The notes beneath the pieces are model-generated. The model saw only the letters and a program-made list of their open reading frames with translations, searched no databases and had not been told where the DNA came from. Position numbers and translations under genes: made by a program. A stretch of 64,000 nt of DNA, from contig SIJG01000087.1 in assembly GCA_023374025.1 (NCBI GenBank), forward strand, positions 572,051 through 636,050, in the 5' to 3' direction. The DNA comes from Heterodera schachtii (Eukaryota; Nematoda; Chromadorea; Rhabditida; Heteroderidae). This document shows, piece after piece, positions 49,347 through 60,333 of the stretch; the first letter of the stretch is position 1; every line of letters begins with the position of its first letter.

Positions 49347-50355
49347 TCGTACTGCCCCAACTCGTATTGTTTTTCGTCGACCAAATTAAACATTGTTGGT
49401 ATCATTCAATAGCCCTTAAAGTTCTCCATCTATCTGCAAAATGCAAGAAATTTTTGGAAAAAGCGCGCGCAAAAAAAAACATTTTTAAAAGTAAAAAAAA
49501 TTCGTCGCTTGCCTTAAAATCGCAAAAATTTTGCTATTTTTTAGTGAAACTCTGTTAACAAAGTGCAACTCAAATTTTCAAAATTTAACAATGATTCGTG
49601 CAAACAAATATCTGTATGATATATGAAAGTTACACAAAACGATTCATTAATTGAAAATAAATTCCTATTAAAAATATTCATTAAAAAGAAATAAAGTTTA
49701 TTTTTCCTGAACTTTACTTTACGTTTTATTTTTTACGTTTATTAATGCAATGAACTTATGATATTTTCTGTTTTTGTTTTTAAATAATTGATAGTTTTCA
49801 CCACTGATAAAAACGTTTTTTAAGTGAACTAATCTGCAAAAAAAAATTTTGATTTAATTTTATAAAATTTATGATTATTTCACCCCGCAAAAATTGATTT
49901 CAAAATTTGAAATTTCAAAACTAATTACTTGTTTTTATTAAACGCTTATTTATATTTATTTTAAATAAATAATTGAAATTTACTAAGTTTTCATGTGTTT
50001 GAAATTATTTTAGGTTTTTTTTTTAAATTTATATTGTGCCTTATTTATCAGATATTGGCACTTTCAAAATTTTTTTTATAATTGAGCGTTTATTTTATAA
50101 ACATTTAAAAATACAATAGAAATTTGTTTAATTTCTGGCTATTCTTAAAATTAAATAAAATTTTATTTTGTATTTTTTGAATTATTAAAATGGTTACATT
50201 ATTAAATTTAAGTTAAAAGTAATATATAATTATAAAAATAATTTTCTGTGCTACAAAGAACGTAGAATTTAATTTTTAATATTTAGTTTATTTATTTTAA
50301 ATCATTAAGATTATTTCTGTTTTAAAATTTTAAAAGTATATTAAATTAATAGTTT
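49347..50355 (+). repeat. tandem unit, copy 3 (internally deleted)
   Basis: Third direct copy with two deletions relative to copy 2. About 690 bp are missing at about 49,748 (the equivalent of roughly 45,800-46,485), and about 125 bp at about 50,055, at a short CAGAT repeat. Homology ends near 50,355 (AATAGTTTA). Point differences from copy 2 are slightly more frequent than between copies 1 and 2. Upstream (49,281-49,346) it keeps a module with GTTAACAAATCTCACT and CGGCGCCTGTGG that the other copies lack. Confidence 0.92.
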
Positions 50356-50656
50356 AGAAATTCCTGCTCATCACTGTCCGCATTTATGAAAAGCTAATAA
50401 AAAATGAATTTTATAGGCATTTCATTAAAAAATAATAGAAATTAATTCTTTGTTCTTAGGATTTTTAATTTCACAAAAAAGTTGATGATTTCACTTATCA
50501 ATTTATTTATTTTTATTCGTCATCAGAATTTAAAAGAGTTCGTTTTATTAATTTGAAGTATTTCATGTGACTTTTTTTTGTTATACAGAAAGTGTTTTTA
50601 TTCAATAAAGAATTGGTTTAGAATTTTTAATTATGCTTTTTTCAGAAGATTATTTG

Positions 50657-50712
50657 ATTGTTTTGCTGAAATATTAATTATTTTGCTTTGATTATCGCAT
50701 AAAAATTATTAA
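50657..50712 (+). repeat. dispersed repeat family T, 5-prime part
   Basis: TTTTGCTGAAATATTAATTA, TTTTGCTTTGATTAT-GCATAAAAATTATTAA matches 23,131-23,190 in direct orientation. Confidence 0.7.
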
Positions 50713-50976
50713 TTCTTTTTTTTTTAATTCCCATGTTCTTTAGAAATTTTTGCGGCGTGCTGTGTGCGTTGGCCGTTTTTATCTTATTAAATTGTGATAA
50801 AAATACTCCCGATTTTGCTTTTTGCTGTTCTGATTTACATTCAAAAAAATTAATTGTGATCTCATTTTTTGTATTTTTATTTGCGTATTTAATTAATTTA
50901 TCTGATTCAAAATTAATATGAGGCTAAATTGGTTGGTTTATGTAAATGTAAAAATAAAGTTATTGTTTCTCTGTTT

Positions 50977-51500
50977 AAAAAACTTTTTAATTTTATTTAA
51001 AATGATTAATTTAATGGCAATTAGTGTAGTGATTTTGTTTTTATTTATTAATATTCTCATCCACTGAAACTTCTTATTCTTGAACTTTTTGAAAATAAAT
51101 ATTAATTGTTAATTTATTCGGATATTAAATATATATTTTCAAATGCCTGATTTGAAATATTCCTTTTTTTATGAGTTGGTCATTAAATTTATAAGAAAAA
51201 TTAAAATAATAACAAATCTCAAAAGAGTATGATTGTTTCGGCATAGCCCTCTTCTTAGGCCTTCTCTCCAACTTCTTTTCATTTTATGAGGACAGTTTTA
51301 TGCAATTAATTATTGTAATTACAAATTTCCATCATTAATGAAAGCAAAAATAAATATTTATAATGTTAATTTAAATAATAACAACTTGAATTTATTTGAA
51401 TTACACTTTTGGCATTTAACCTCCGACGAGAATTCATATGTAAAAAAAAGGTAAATTTTTTTTAGTTAATCTTTAAATATAATTGGAAGAAAATAAAACT
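50977..51500 (+). repeat. dispersed repeat family G, copy 2 (with insertion)
   Basis: Direct partner of 28,986-29,324. The match is interrupted at 51,202-51,360 by about 159 bp that copy 1 lacks. The interruption contains a family H segment, so H appears to have been inserted into G here, or lost from copy 1. Confidence 0.85.
51202..51360 (+). repeat. insert in family G carrying family H segment
   Basis: Absent from the G copy at 28,986. It contains TTCGGCATAGCCCTCTTCTT and TTTTCATTTTATGAGGACAG, matching 37,217-37,330 in the same order. No target duplication is obvious at the junctions. Confidence 0.65.
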
Positions 51501-53470
51501 AAAATTTTTATTTTTATTACAATTTTGGGATACAAAATTCACTTTATTTCAAATCTTATATTTTTCGTATTTTTATTTGCCTATTTTAGTTTAATTTTAA
51601 GATAAATATATATTAAAATTTTATAATTTTTTATGTAGCTATAACTTTATTTCATGTCGCGGCCTTGACGGATTATTTGAATCGCTCGCACAATATATAT
51701 TTTAATATTTTTTTAAATTTTATTATTGATTTGTAAATTATGAGTTAATTAATTAATAAAATCATTTTTTATTTATAATTTATTAATTATAAATTACTAT
51801 AATATTTTCAATTGTTCCTATTTGAATTAATAGTATTTTTATTTTGCCTTTGTATATTTTCTCATGGCATCAACTGATAAATTTTTTATTATTGATATTG
51901 GGCAAAATGTTTCGGCATTTTTGTAGCATTTTATGGCCAAAGGGAGCTAACAATAAGAGAAAAAAGTAATTATCACATTCCTTTGCCTTTACATATAATT
52001 AATAATATAATTAAGCAATTATTGCTTAAAATAGATTTTTTAAATTTTTATTCATAATATAAAAACAGGAAAATTAATTATAAAATTGGAATTTAAAATT
52101 GATCTCGCGGATGATAAATTACTTTTTAATTTGTTTAATAATTTTGAAAATCCTTAAGATTATTTCTTTACTTTTACTTTATGTTCTTATTATTTATTTC
52201 TCCACTTTTTATTTTAATTTACTATATTTGTTTAATTTTATTATTTATTACGACTTTTGCATAATGCGTTAATAATTTGTTTTTAAAATAACTTTTGTTT
52301 TTGTTTTTAGTTATTGTTACCGATTAATTAAATTTGGAATTGGATTTACTACTTTTGTAATTCCAAAAAATTTTATTTTATTTAAAAAAGTTAGGGACTA
52401 AAGCAAGTAGTTTCTTTTTCCTAACTTTTATGTTTACAACTTTTACTAAATTTTTACTATTTTTTTAAAAATTAAACAAAAATATTAGCGGCCAAGATAG
52501 GTAAATTGGTTTAATTTTCAGGTAGGTTAGGATTTATTATTTTGCAAATTATTAAAATCATTATAAAATTATTGTCAATAACTTTTTTAATTTGGCTCAG
52601 CACTTTCCTTTTCCATAAATTGCTTTTTTATTATAATGAAACAAAGTTTAATATTATTCTATTATTTGTTTTACAAAATACAATTTGCCGTTTTTATTTC
52701 ATAAAAATTAAATAAATAAAAAAATTTTAAAGTTTATTTGGTTTATGAATATTATTGTAATTGTTTCATATGTAGCTACGGTTTAATAAAAATATATTAT
52801 TATTTTACTTTTATATTTAATTACTATTCCTTTAAATATGATTTATTTTATTTTTTCTTTGATACATATTTTAATATCTTATAATATTTTTTTTCAAGTT
52901 TTAAATCATTAGGCTCTGTTTTAAATTTGAAATAATATAGAATTTTTAGTCTGATTCTTTTTGCTATACTAATATAAAAAAGAACATTTTTTAATAATCA
53001 TTTGAATATAATTTGTTATTTAATTAATTAGCTTTGTTTTTGCTCATTTCCTCCTTTTAGTTTGCCAATTTCTCTTCATAATTGTGAATTCTTATCAAAC
53101 ATTTTAAATTTTTTAATTTTTAGGTATATGAAAATATTATATTCAGTGGTTTAGGTAATTTTAAATTATTTAAAATTATTATTACACATCTTTGTTCATC
53201 TCGTTATGTGTTCTTTTTTCCGTTTATATGTCGTGACAATGTTTCAATGAAATGTTTTAAAATTGATTTCGCTCAATGAAAAAATGGCAGTCAATTTTAA
53301 TCGCTTAAATTATAATTAATAAAAAGTAAGTGATTAAATTAGGGTTTCTCTTCAACCAAATTTACAAAATTATTTGATGGGCCATGGTTAAAAAAAAAAG
53401 AAGTAAATTTTAGTTTGAAATTAAATAATTTATTTTTAAATTAAAATTAATTAGTTACATTTCTTCGCTT

Positions 53471-53608
53471 GTCGGGATCGAGATTTGGGATTTTGACTAA
53501 GGCCGAATATCGGAATTCAAATCCCATTTGGTCGGCATCCTGATCCGTTTAAAAAACCGTGATTATGACCTAATCTCAGGAAAATCCCGACTTGGTCCCG
53601 ATCCCTGC
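53471..53608. repeat. GC-rich island of GGGAT/ATCCC words
   Basis: About 138 bp starting GTCGGGATCGAGATTTGGGA and ending CCCGACTTGGTCCCGATCCC. The two ends are imperfect reverse complements (GGGATCG-GA ... CGATCCC). The interior repeats GGTCGGCATCC and AAATCCC words. It is comparable in style to the islands at 27,537 and 28,581, and a small foldback element is likely. No clear target duplication was found. Confidence 0.65.
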
Positions 53609-54540
53609 GGCTTTCACTGACACTTATCAATAATAGGAAATCCTCAACGAAATGAAATCAGAAAAACGCAAAAATAACGCAAAACCAAATAGAAAACAAG
53701 ATTTTACATTCGTCCTGTAAAAATTTGCTCAACCTTCGAAGTAATTTTTTATTTAAGAATTTATTACTTTAATTTTTTTGATGTTTTAGAATATATAAAT
53801 CTATTTATTATCATAGTATTAGTATATTAATATTTGCACAAAAAGTGGAGTTTTTCGGGGGTTCGGGCTCCTTCTGTTAATATATCTTTTCATTATCATT
53901 ATATTTATTTATTGTTTAATTTAGTTATTTTATATTTATTTATTCTCTCTTTATGTATATTTCTTTTTTATTTTGTTTTTATTATTAAATCATATCAGGT
54001 GTTATTTTTTTGGATTTTTTGATGTAAATAAATTATTAAAATTATGAATTCAAAAGGGATTGTTTTAAATGTCTTACATTTTAATTCATTTGAAGAATTT
54101 CACGATATTATTATTAAATTGTTCATTAAATATTTAATTGTTTTAAATGCATTTTCTTTATAATTTATATTATTCTTTATTTATTGAATTAATAAATATG
54201 TTATAATCTCATATATCTTTTTAGGAAAAAAATATTGTTGAATTATATAAAATTTGTATTATTCCTTTTTTAATAAAATTTTTTTTTAATTTAAATCCAT
54301 GTCGCGTATGTTTGCTAATTTGACACTGTAGAAGTAAATAATTATTTGAATTTTCATTTTATATGTAATTTTGGAATAATTTAATTAGTATAAATAAAAC
54401 AGCTTTTGTTTTTTTTTAATTTCAAAAATAGGTAATTGGCCAAACCTCAAAAAAAAATTTTTTTTTCACAATATTAGCAAAATTTGGTTATACAAATTTA
54501 TAAACAAATTTAAATGGATTATTTTTTTATTTATTATTTT

Positions 54541-54818
54541 ACTATGAAACTGTTTTAATTCTAATTTTATTTCAATTTATTTTATGAATTTATTATTATT
54601 TGACTATTTTCACTCCCTTGCCAAGCCAAAACACCACCACCATTGCTATGATGACATTCATTAAGAAAATTTTTAATTATAATCGCAAGCAAAATATATT
54701 TAGATTAATAATTTTTTTGTGTGTCATAATTTGGGTTAATTAAGAAAAACAAAATATTTTTTTCGGCTTTAACTTCTTATTATGTTTCGTTTTATTCAAA
54801 TAATTTTCTGAATATTCG
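54541..54818 (+). repeat. dispersed repeat family F, copy 1
   Basis: From CACCACCACCATTGCTATGA onward it matches 59,086-59,299: TGATGACATTCATTAA, TTTTTAATTATAATCGCAAG, CAAAATATATTTAGATTAAT, GGTTAATTAAGAAAAACAAA, TTCGGCTTTAACTTCTTATT, ATGTTT-CG-TTTATTCAAA, TAATTTTCTGAATATTC. Its first 65 bases instead match 59,400-59,490, so the order of the two blocks differs between loci. Confidence 0.85.
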
Positions 54819-55307
54819 AGAGTTTGTAGTGACAGTAATTTATAAAAGGAATTTTTACATAACTTCTTTGCAATGCCAACAGATCCAAAGCACGGAAAAT
54901 AACAGACAAAAAATGTTACGCTAATTGAACATCAAAAATAAGATTAAAAACCTGTAGAGTACCTATAATCGCACATGCCAAAATAAATGAAAATGTGGAA
55001 ATGGTTATTTATCCTATAAATCACAATCCGAACTGTAAAGGCGATCCAATTGAGAAGCTATCAGCAGAACAGATATTAGGCTTAAAATCAATTTCAAAAA
55101 TTCAATTTTTAAATTTTGTTCATTAATTAAAGCAATATTTAATAAATTACATCGAAACAATTTATAAAAATGTTTAAAATATAATATTTTCATTAAAAAA
55201 ATAATGAAAGTTAAAATTTTAGAAAAAAAAATCAAAATTTTTTCTTTTTGTCAATTCAATTTATTTTTCATTTCGTTATTTTTAATTCTCATGTTCTGTT
55301 CTAAGCA

Positions 55308-55360
55308 GAGTCTCAGGCGTCGTCTCGGTTCCATTTTATTTGATAAAATTGTGATAAATG
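55308..55360 (+). repeat. dispersed repeat family T, 3-prime part
   Basis: CAGGCGTCGTCTCGGTTCCA, TTTTATTTGATAAAATTGTGATAAA matches 23,191-23,235. It is directly followed by family A at 55,392. Confidence 0.75.
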
Positions 55361-55391
55361 CATTTTTTATAAAAATAAAATTAATAAATTA

Positions 55392-55542
55392 TTTGATTTA
55401 CTTTAAAAGTAAATCCACGAAATAAAAAATTTATTTCGTTATGCCAAATGCAATTATTTATGGTTAATAAATATATAATTTTTGTATTCATATTTATATT
55501 TTTTTTTCACTTTTTGTAAATTTTTATTGCCCAGCATTTTAA
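55392..55542 (+). repeat. dispersed repeat family A, copy 3
   Basis: Same orientation as 1,451-1,586 and closely similar over its whole length. A family T fragment (GGCGTCGTCTC...TTCCATTTTAT) lies immediately upstream at 55,308-55,360, so two families are joined here. Confidence 0.75.
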
Positions 55543-56680
55543 CATTTGCTGCTATGTTTTTATTTGTATTAATTAAAAATTATTTTTTATCTGTGATTGT
55601 TTTTTTATTCTTTAATTTAAAATAACAATCTCAAAAATGGTTGTGAATTTTTATTAAAAATTCAATATATTATGGTTTGGTTTTGATTCGGTCACTAATT
55701 TTTTACATTTACATAAATTGTTTTTTGCTTTTGGTATTTACACTCAAAAATTAAAATTTTATCATTTAAAATGTTTAAATAAAATACGTGATTTTAATTT
55801 TGAATTTTGAATATTGGTGTTTATTTATTTTAATTAACATGATAAAGGAGAAAATCAACCATAGGCACCTGAGAAAAGATAATAAATGAATTTTGCAAAT
55901 TAATGCTTTTATTTCTTATCCACGATGCTTTTTCACTTTTTTTTTTGCTTAAATTTACAATTTTATTAATGATGACATTTGTCGAAGAATTTATTTGTTT
56001 TAATATATTTTTTAAAGTAATTTTATAGAAAAATAAATTCTTTAATTTGGCTTTACATATTTTATATTTGTAAAACAATATTTTATATATATTTTTTTGT
56101 TATTTTTTAATATTCTCATTTTCGAACATTTCTCATTCTTTTATCTCTTAAATGTCCTTTGTGTTATTTTATTTTTGTTTATATATTTTGTTAAATTATC
56201 GTTATTAATCCACTTATATTATAGAAAATGTGAATGGTTTTGCCAGAATTTTGGCCGATTAATATATAATTATTAGTTTTTAATATTCTCATTCAAAATG
56301 TCTTTTTCTTTTTAAAATTTGCTGAATGTTTTTTTGTGTTAATTTATAAATTTGAATAAATAGGAATATTTTTCATATATTCATTTTGTTAAATTAATTT
56401 TTATTTTTATAATATGTTTTTTTTCCTTAATCAATTTTTTGCAACATCCTTATTCCTTCAATGACTAATGGTTTTGCCAATTTAATTTAAATTGATTTTA
56501 TGGTTTCAAAATTGAAATATATGAAAATAGAGCTTCCTTTAATTTTATGTCTTTTTATTATGTAAGTTTATTCCTTGTTGAGTTTTTATTAAATAAGTTC
56601 AATTTGTTGAAATATTTTGATATTTTTCTTAATTTTTATATATTTTGTTTTTTTTATGTGCTAAACAACAGGTGATTTTT

Positions 56681-56988
56681 AAATAATTAATAAATTTTAT
56701 TAAGTTAATTTACATTTCATTTTCACACTAGTTTTTTATTTCGCCAGACTTTTAATTATAATTGTATTATGAGTATTGAATAACTTTTTTTGAATTTCGG
56801 GCTATTCATATATATTTTTGAAGAAATATATGGGTTTATATGGACTAAAAATCTTCAAAAAAAAAAAAAAATTTTAACGCAGAAATGCTATTTTTGAGCC
56901 CCTTTCTTCATAGCATATGGGCAGCAAAAATATGCAAAGACATACAAATTATAACCCTTATAAAAATGAATAAATGAAAAAAAGGAAT
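56681..56988 (+). repeat. dispersed repeat family D, copy 2
   Basis: Direct partner of 7,521-7,724, with about 100 bases (roughly 56,715-56,814) absent from copy 1. I found no clear target duplication around the extra segment. Confidence 0.8.
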
Positions 56989-57409
56989 AGCAAAATTTCG
57001 AATTACTTATTTTTAGGCCACGAAAAACCGGAACACATACACTTAACAATTATTTTATTTTAGAAGTTAACTTATTTTTCATTCTTACTTTCTTGCATCT
57101 TTTTTATGTTCTTATTATTTATCTTTAATGTTTATATTTTTTACTGCTTTTATAATTTTAAAAATTACTTTATTTAATATTTATAATTTATTTATAATGT
57201 TTATTTGTTTCTTTTATTTAATCATGGTCTTGACGATAGCGATTCGAGACATTGATCATGTTATCTACTCTAATTTATACATAAATATTTAATATTATTT
57301 CTACAATTTAAATATATACTAAATGTACTTATCGTTTTATCTTTGTTAATTATTATTTTTTTGTAATTATTTTACTGCTTTATTTTGTTATTGTCTATGA
57401 AAATATTAA

Positions 57410-57605
57410 AAATGAAAATTTTAGTTTCGTTATATTTAATCATTTCTGAATAATATTTTTTGCTTTTTATGAATTTCGTTTAAATTAATTTTGAAAATTT
57501 AATCTATTTATATAATTTAAGATGATTAATTGTTTAATTAGTAGATCGAATAATTTTGTTTCATAATAAACAGCTTTTTTAAATTTCATCTTCATTAATT
57601 TTATT
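57410..57605 (+). repeat. dispersed repeat family E, partial copy
   Basis: Matches the first part of the copy at 58,681: GAAAATTTAATCTATTTATA, ATTAATTGTTTAATTAGTAG and TTTCATCTTCATTAATTTTA. A CACCC-TTGGCAACACC word follows, similar to the start of family F. Confidence 0.75.
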
Positions 57606-58680
57606 TCCCTATTTTCACACCCTTGGCAACACCTCATCCATCACCCTTAAAATTCGGTTAGTAAGAATTAATTTCAAAATTTTAATTTTTTTAATAAAAA
57701 TCTCATGTTGTAGTAGATTAAAATAGGATTTTTTTATTATATGCATTTTGTGTTTATCTTTTTAAATGTCCCACTTAGCCATTGTATATCTATTTGAGCT
57801 TTTGTAAATAATTTTTAAAATTAGCATTCCTCGGACAATTCGATAAAAAGTTGAAGAAAAATTAATGAGATTTATTTAATAAAGAGATTAATTAAATACA
57901 AAGAAATAAACTCCAAAATTTGAAATTTGAAAGCCTATCTTTTTAATCCTTTCCAGAGGCTAAAGCCCAGCAATAAATCAATAAAAATGGTGTTGCTTCT
58001 TGAAAGTTTTATCTATTGAATCAAATTTTAATTTTATGTTTAAAAATTTATTTTTGAAACACTATCTTAAAAGCTCTATAAAAATTAAAGAATTGATTTT
58101 GCTATTTTATCTGTTTAAGTAAAAAAAAATTCGTATATTAAAACTTAGAAAATTAAAAACTCGAAATGTAAAAATTAAAGATAAATAATAAATAATTATT
58201 TTACATATAATTACGCGATTTTTCCAAATTTTTGATTTATATTTTAATTATTTATTTTTATAATAATTGTTAATCTTATTTGAAAAGAGATTTTATTGGA
58301 ATTTTAATTCCTATTAATTCTCGGATAACTGCGATCAATTTTTTTTTGTTCATTGTCGTTTATCCGTTGGCGGCTTAATTTTTAGTCATTTATATATTAA
58401 TTGTTTAATTTTGCTACCTTAAATGAAATTTTATTTATACTAGCATTTATATTTAAAAAAAGAGTCATTATATTAAAATCAAATAAATTTTTCCTTTTTC
58501 TTAAATTTCTTTAAAATAATTTTTGTACATTTTTATATTTTTAATTCATATATTGTTAATCCGGACATCTTGTAATGAGTTGTAAGATGAACCTAAAAAT
58601 TCAATTTTATTAATGATAGTTTTATTATTTAATTCATTTTTACTTTAATATAAAATTTTTGAGGGATTTTCTTCTTTGAA

Positions 58681-59085
58681 AAAATGAATATTTGGTTTTG
58701 TTTTATTCAATTATTTCTGATTATTATTTTTCGTTAATTTAAATTTTGAAAATTTAATCTATTTATACAATTAAAGAGAATTAATTCTTTAATTATTAGG
58801 CAGAATAATTTATTTCGATAATTATCAGATTTTTTAATTTCATCTTCTTTAATTATTTTAGTGTCATTATATTTTTCGGTTACTTTATATAAATGCAATT
58901 AATTGGTCTAAAATTCTGCAAATTTAATAAAATTTTAAACGGTCAGCAATACAAAAGTCCATTAAAATGAATGCAAGAGTTCTTGAAAAAAATAGATTTA
59001 CTTTCTTTAATTACATAATTTTCAACTATTTTATTTATTTATTAATTTTTGGTTTTATCCGATTCTCTCGCTTGATTCTCTTGAG
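58681..59085 (+). repeat. dispersed repeat family E, longest copy
   Basis: The longest representative of the family with copies at 7,731, 13,955, 16,832 and 57,410. A 70-codon open frame (58,967-59,179) runs across its end into family F and is best read as repeat sequence, because the matching stretch at 7.86 kb is not open over the same length. Confidence 0.8.
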
Positions 59086-59299
59086 CATTGCCAACACCAC
59101 CATTGTTGTGATGACATTCATTAATAAGAGTCTTTATAAATTTTTAATTATAATCGCAAGCAAAATATATTTAGATTAATAATTTCTGTTTATATTTTTT
59201 TGTCATAATTTTGGTTAATTAAGAAAAACAAAATTTTTTTTTCGGCTTTAACTTCTTATTATGTTTTCGCTTTATTCAAATAATTTTCTGAATATTCTT
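59086..59299 (+). repeat. dispersed repeat family F, copy 2
   Basis: Direct partner of 54,630-54,818, highly similar over about 200 bp. It directly follows family E. The block that precedes F in copy 1 (ATGAATTTATTATTATTT, TTTTCACTC-CTTG) is found about 170 bp after F here, at 59,400-59,490. Confidence 0.85.
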
Positions 59300-59940
59300 T
59301 TTCTTTTTAGTATCCGTTTTAATTAACCTTTAAAATGAATGTATTGGATAATTAATAATGAGAATCAATTGTTTAGTTTGATTGTCGATTAATTTAATTA
59401 TCATAATAGCCTTGATTCTGTTTTATATTTAATTTTTATTTAATTTAATGAATTTATTATTATTTTCTTATTTTTCACTCACTTGGCATCGTTAATAGAA
59501 TTTGTTTTTTATGAATATTTTTATAAAGTACAAAAGAATATAATTTTTATATTTTAATGAATTTAATTTGGATTAAAATGAGTTTAGTTTTAAAAATTGA
59601 CACAGCTTTAATAAAGGTTTTATTTGTTAATTTGTTTTTAAAATTAATTATTAAAGCTGTTTAATAATTTACTCTCATGAATTTATTCTTAACTTCTTTT
59701 TATTCTTTTAAAACAAAATTTTTACAAAAATTTTAATTTTTATTTATAATATAAATATTCTTAAATTTTTAATTATATTAAAAATCGAACATTTATTTTT
59801 TTGTATTTTTATTATTAATAAATTTAGAAAAAAAAGATTTAACATTTATTTGGTATAATTCTGAACAACTTAAATATATTTTCATATTTAATCTAATGCC
59901 ATACCTTCTTGTTTTGTTAAATTTTTTGGCTCATTAGTCA

Positions 59941-59948
59941 CCAGATTG
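59941..59948 (+). repeat. target-site duplication, left (8 bp)
   Basis: CCAGATTG, repeated exactly at 60,309-60,316 on the other side of the element. Confidence 0.92.
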
Positions 59949-60308
59949 CAAGGGCGTATCTAGGGGGGGGGGGGGGGAAAGGGGGGGAATTCCCCCCCCC
60001 CCCGAAACGAAAATTTAAAAATTTTATAAGCAATTTTTGTAACAAATGGTACTCAAATGTTCAAATTTTTTCCCGGCGGCGCCTATCGGCACCGCCGGAC
60101 CTCCATTTTGGACTATTTTTTACAAGTTTTTGCCGTAAAACGGCCAAAATAGGGTCATTTTTAGTGAAAAAGTGGAATTTTTAACCAGCAGCGGGAAAAA
60201 TTTGTTTTTATTGTAGCAAAAAAAAGGTCTTCAGTTGAAGAGCAAAAAAAAAAAAACAGATCTCAGGTCGGGTCAACCCCCCGAAAATTTTTTCTAGATA
60301 CGCCCCTG
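59949..60308. mobile_element. 360-bp hAT-like miniature element with G/C homopolymers
   Basis: Non-autonomous element with 15-bp terminal inverted repeats, CAAGGGCGTATCTAG at the left and CAGGGGCGTATCTAG (reverse complement) at the right, one mismatch. A perfect 8-bp duplication (CCAGATTG) flanks it. Just inside the left end lie G15, AAA, G7, AATT and C12 (59,963-60,003), which could fold on itself. The interior holds the GTTAACAAA-like module, a GC hairpin (60,073-60,098) and a GCCGT-AAA-ACGGC palindrome. No coding capacity. The terminal sequence and duplication length fit hAT-type elements. The homopolymer lengths may be uncertain for sequencing reasons. Confidence 0.93.
60073..60098. repeat. 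26-bp GC-rich hairpin, copy b
   Basis: Stem CCGGCGGCGCC, loop TATC, stem GGCACCGCCGG: 10 of 11 pairs, with the same position-8 C/A mismatch as the other copies. It is preceded by AACAAATGGTACTCAAATGT, as in the module of the element at 14,901. Confidence 0.9.
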
Positions 60309-60316
60309 CCAGATTG
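60309..60316 (+). repeat. target-site duplication, right (8 bp)
   Basis: CCAGATTG, identical to 59,941-59,948. Confidence 0.92.
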
Positions 60317-60325
60317 ATAATATGG

Positions 60326-60333
60326 AAGTAAAC
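60326..60333 (+). repeat. target-site duplication, left (8 bp)
   Basis: AAGTAAAC, repeated exactly at 61,193-61,200. Only nine bases separate it from the duplication of the preceding element. Confidence 0.92.

Larger units (their letters stand above)
50356..53470. other. gene-free AT-rich region
   Basis: No gene is supportable. It includes family T (50,657) and family G with its insert (50,977-51,500). The 62-codon frame at 50,733-50,921 (Cys/Phe/Leu-rich) follows family T and has no recognisable motif. A GC-richer islet at 51,650-51,690 (TCATGTCGCGGCCTTGACGG) resembles 9,607-9,625 and 57,221-57,250 only in short words. Confidence 0.65.
53609..59940. other. gene-free AT-rich region dense in dispersed repeats
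   Basis: No gene is supportable. Families F (54,541 and 59,086), T and A (55,308, 55,392), D (56,681) and E (57,410, 58,681) cover much of it. Frames of 60-82 codons at 53,834, 55,014, 55,204 and 55,830 are Phe/Ile/Lys/Asn-rich, show no motifs and are discounted. Two of them overlap families T and A. Confidence 0.7.
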
